A stretch of DNA of 64,000 bases from Calothrix sp. PCC 7507. Lineage in GTDB: Bacteria; Cyanobacteriota; Cyanobacteriia; Cyanobacteriales; Nostocaceae. Position 1 is the first letter of the stretch, and each line of letters starts with the position of its first letter. The DNA lies in assembly GCF_000316575.1 (NCBI RefSeq), contig NC_019682.1, positions 5,144,001 to 5,208,000 of the forward strand, in the 5' to 3' direction. The notes beneath the pieces are model-generated. The model was not told the DNA's origin and did no database searches. It saw nothing but the letters and a program-made list of their open reading frames with translations. Position numbers and translations under genes: made by a program. This document shows positions 62,841-64,000 of the stretch, one piece after another.

Positions 62841-62967
62841 ATAGGAATCCGATTTGATTATTGAAAAAATTTCAGTATTTGTAGGGTGGGTAATGCCCAC
62901 CGTATCATGGTTTTGGTGGGCATTGCCCACCCTACGTGTATTTCAAAAATCAAATACTATGTCCTAT
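62841..62967. mobile_element. MITE-like element with gggtgggcattgccc interior
   Basis: Left end ataggaatccgatttgatta, right end aaatcaaatactatgtccta, same type of ends as 42097-42216. The interior is a large palindrome (gtagggtgggtaatgcccac / tgggcattgcccaccctac). No reading frame. Confidence 0.75.
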
Positions 62968-63216
62968 ACATTAATTACTTTATTAATTCTTTGATATTAT
63001 CTAACTATTTTTACATAAAAAATATACCTATTCTTCATAAGACAACTATGATGATAATCATAAACTTTTCGCAAAAAAAATACTGTTCATGGAGATATAA
63101 AACATTCATATAAACAATACATTACTTCAGCAAATATCTAATATCTCTTAAATAGATATAGATTAATAATATAAATGCAAACCCAGTTTTTATCTAATTA
63201 GGTAAAGCAATTAAAA

Positions 63217-63996
63217 ATGAACATAAAAAAATATTTGCAGCGGTTACAAAAACTCCTGCCTAATACGTGGATTGAGCAGATGCAATATATGCACTCCAGC
63301 TTATTGTCACGGTGGATTTTGAATAATAAAAGTCAGCCGCTAGCATTTAGCCAAAAATCAGCAATGGTGTTTTCTCCTCACCAAGACGATGAAACATTTG
63401 GCTGTGGTGGAATGATTGCTATTAAACGAGAATATGGAATACCAGTGGTAGTAGTTTTTCTGACAAACGGACAAGGATTAGGTGGTTTAGAGCCAAACTC
63501 CCCAAATGAAATTATCCAAATTCGTCAACAAGAAGCAGTGACAGCATTGAATATTTTGGGAGTAGAAACATCAGCAATACACTTTTTAGAAAAGCAAGAT
63601 GGGACTTTGCCTGATTTAAAAAACGAAGAAAAAAAACAGGCGATCGCCGAAGTAATTGAACTACTTAAACATTATCAACCAGAGGAGGTTTATGTGCCTC
63701 ATTATAAAGACTGTCATCGAGATCATGAAGCTACCTATAAGTTAGTCAAAGAAGCAATTACTCAAGCAAAACTCACAGTGGAACTAATACAGTATCCCAT
63801 TTGGTTATTCTGGAGAGCGCCACTATTTATTATGCTTAATTTTCAAGATATAGCAGCAGCCTACCATTTCTCAATTACATCTGTTCAAGATAAAAAAAGT
63901 CGAGCTATTGCCTCATATTATTCTCAAATTCAGAGTTTACCCCGTGGCTTTATCCAGCGATTTTTAGGGACTCATGAAATATTCTTTAAATCTTAA
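63217..63996 (+). CDS. PIG-L family deacetylase
   Basis: 259 residues, complete within the window (TAA at 63994). The zinc-binding motif of the LmbE/PIG-L family is SPHQDDETFGCGGMIA near residues 52-67, and the second zinc His site is YKDCHRDHEATYKLV near residues 166-180. These enzymes remove acetyl groups from N-acetylglucosamine-containing lipids or glycans. With two glycosyltransferase genes nearby, a role in modifying a surface glycan is plausible. Confidence 0.92.
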   Translation: MNIKKYLQRLQKLLPNTWIEQMQYMHSSLLSRWILNNKSQPLAFSQKSAMVFSPHQDDETFGCGGMIAIKREYGIPVVVVFLTNGQGLGGLEPNSPNEIIQIRQQEAVTALNILGVETSAIHFLEKQDGTLPDLKNEEKKQAIAEVIELLKHYQPEEVYVPHYKDCHRDHEATYKLVKEAITQAKLTVELIQYPIWLFWRAPLFIMLNFQDIAAAYHFSITSVQDKKSRAIASYYSQIQSLPRGFIQRFLGTHEIFFKS

Positions 63997-64000
63997 TCTT

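Overview
The window looks like chromosomal DNA of a filamentous, probably heterocyst-forming cyanobacterium of the Nostoc/Anabaena type. The signs are psaA-psaB, the fbp-tal-zwf-opcA cluster, GCGATCGC (HIP1) octamers in almost every gene, tandem heptanucleotide repeats between genes, many small dispersed repeats, and a long tRNA gene array of a kind known from this group. The species cannot be fixed from this sequence alone.

Layout. 1-5.3 kb: the 3' part of a phosphorothioation-associated methyltransferase gene, a VapC remnant, an AmpG-like transporter, two small membrane proteins, a GNAT acetyltransferase and a HEAT-repeat protein. 5.3-12 kb: a cupin, a PPOX flavoprotein, then an accessory locus with a small EACC1-like protein, a CHAT-NTPase-TPR protein whose TPR region continues in frame past its stop codon, a 21-bp minisatellite and a Uma2 nuclease. 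12.1-16.6 kb: a class II ribonucleotide reductase carrying two inteins. 16.9-24.2 kb: a small conserved protein, an RRM protein, a MITE with target-site duplication, and the oxidative pentose phosphate genes. 24.3-33.7 kb: mixed genes (nuclease-like protein, cobyrinate amidase, isochorismatase-like hydrolase, GNAT, XisI with an XisH stub, cNMP-binding protein, UPF0182, nitroreductase remnant, second RRM protein). 34-38.6 kb: psaB and psaA. 39-48.6 kb: a proline-rich lipoprotein, glutaminase, an MFS protein, an EF-hand protein, accD, prepilin peptidase and leuB. 48.8-51.5 kb: 30 tRNA loci, all on the minus strand, behind a near-consensus promoter. 52-57 kb: ahcY, an MscS channel and small proteins. 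57-64 kb: two glycosyltransferases, a secreted beta-propeller-like protein and a PIG-L deacetylase, suggesting a surface-polysaccharide region.

The most unusual part is the tRNA array. Six of its tRNA genes are split in the T-loop, all between T54 and C56, by 22-27-nt small dispersed repeats of at least three sequence types. A seventh is interrupted beside the anticodon stem, and others carry a broken T-stem or an altered T-loop. Either these genes are dead, or the inserts are tolerated or removed by an unknown process. Next in interest are the CHAT locus with its in-frame stop between TPR modules, and the double-intein nrdJ.

Small repeats have reshaped many genes here. Repeats lie in frame inside the cobyrinate amidase, form the C-terminus of a small membrane protein, extend the opcA reading frame, and flank remnants of vapC, xisH, Uma2 and nitroreductase genes.
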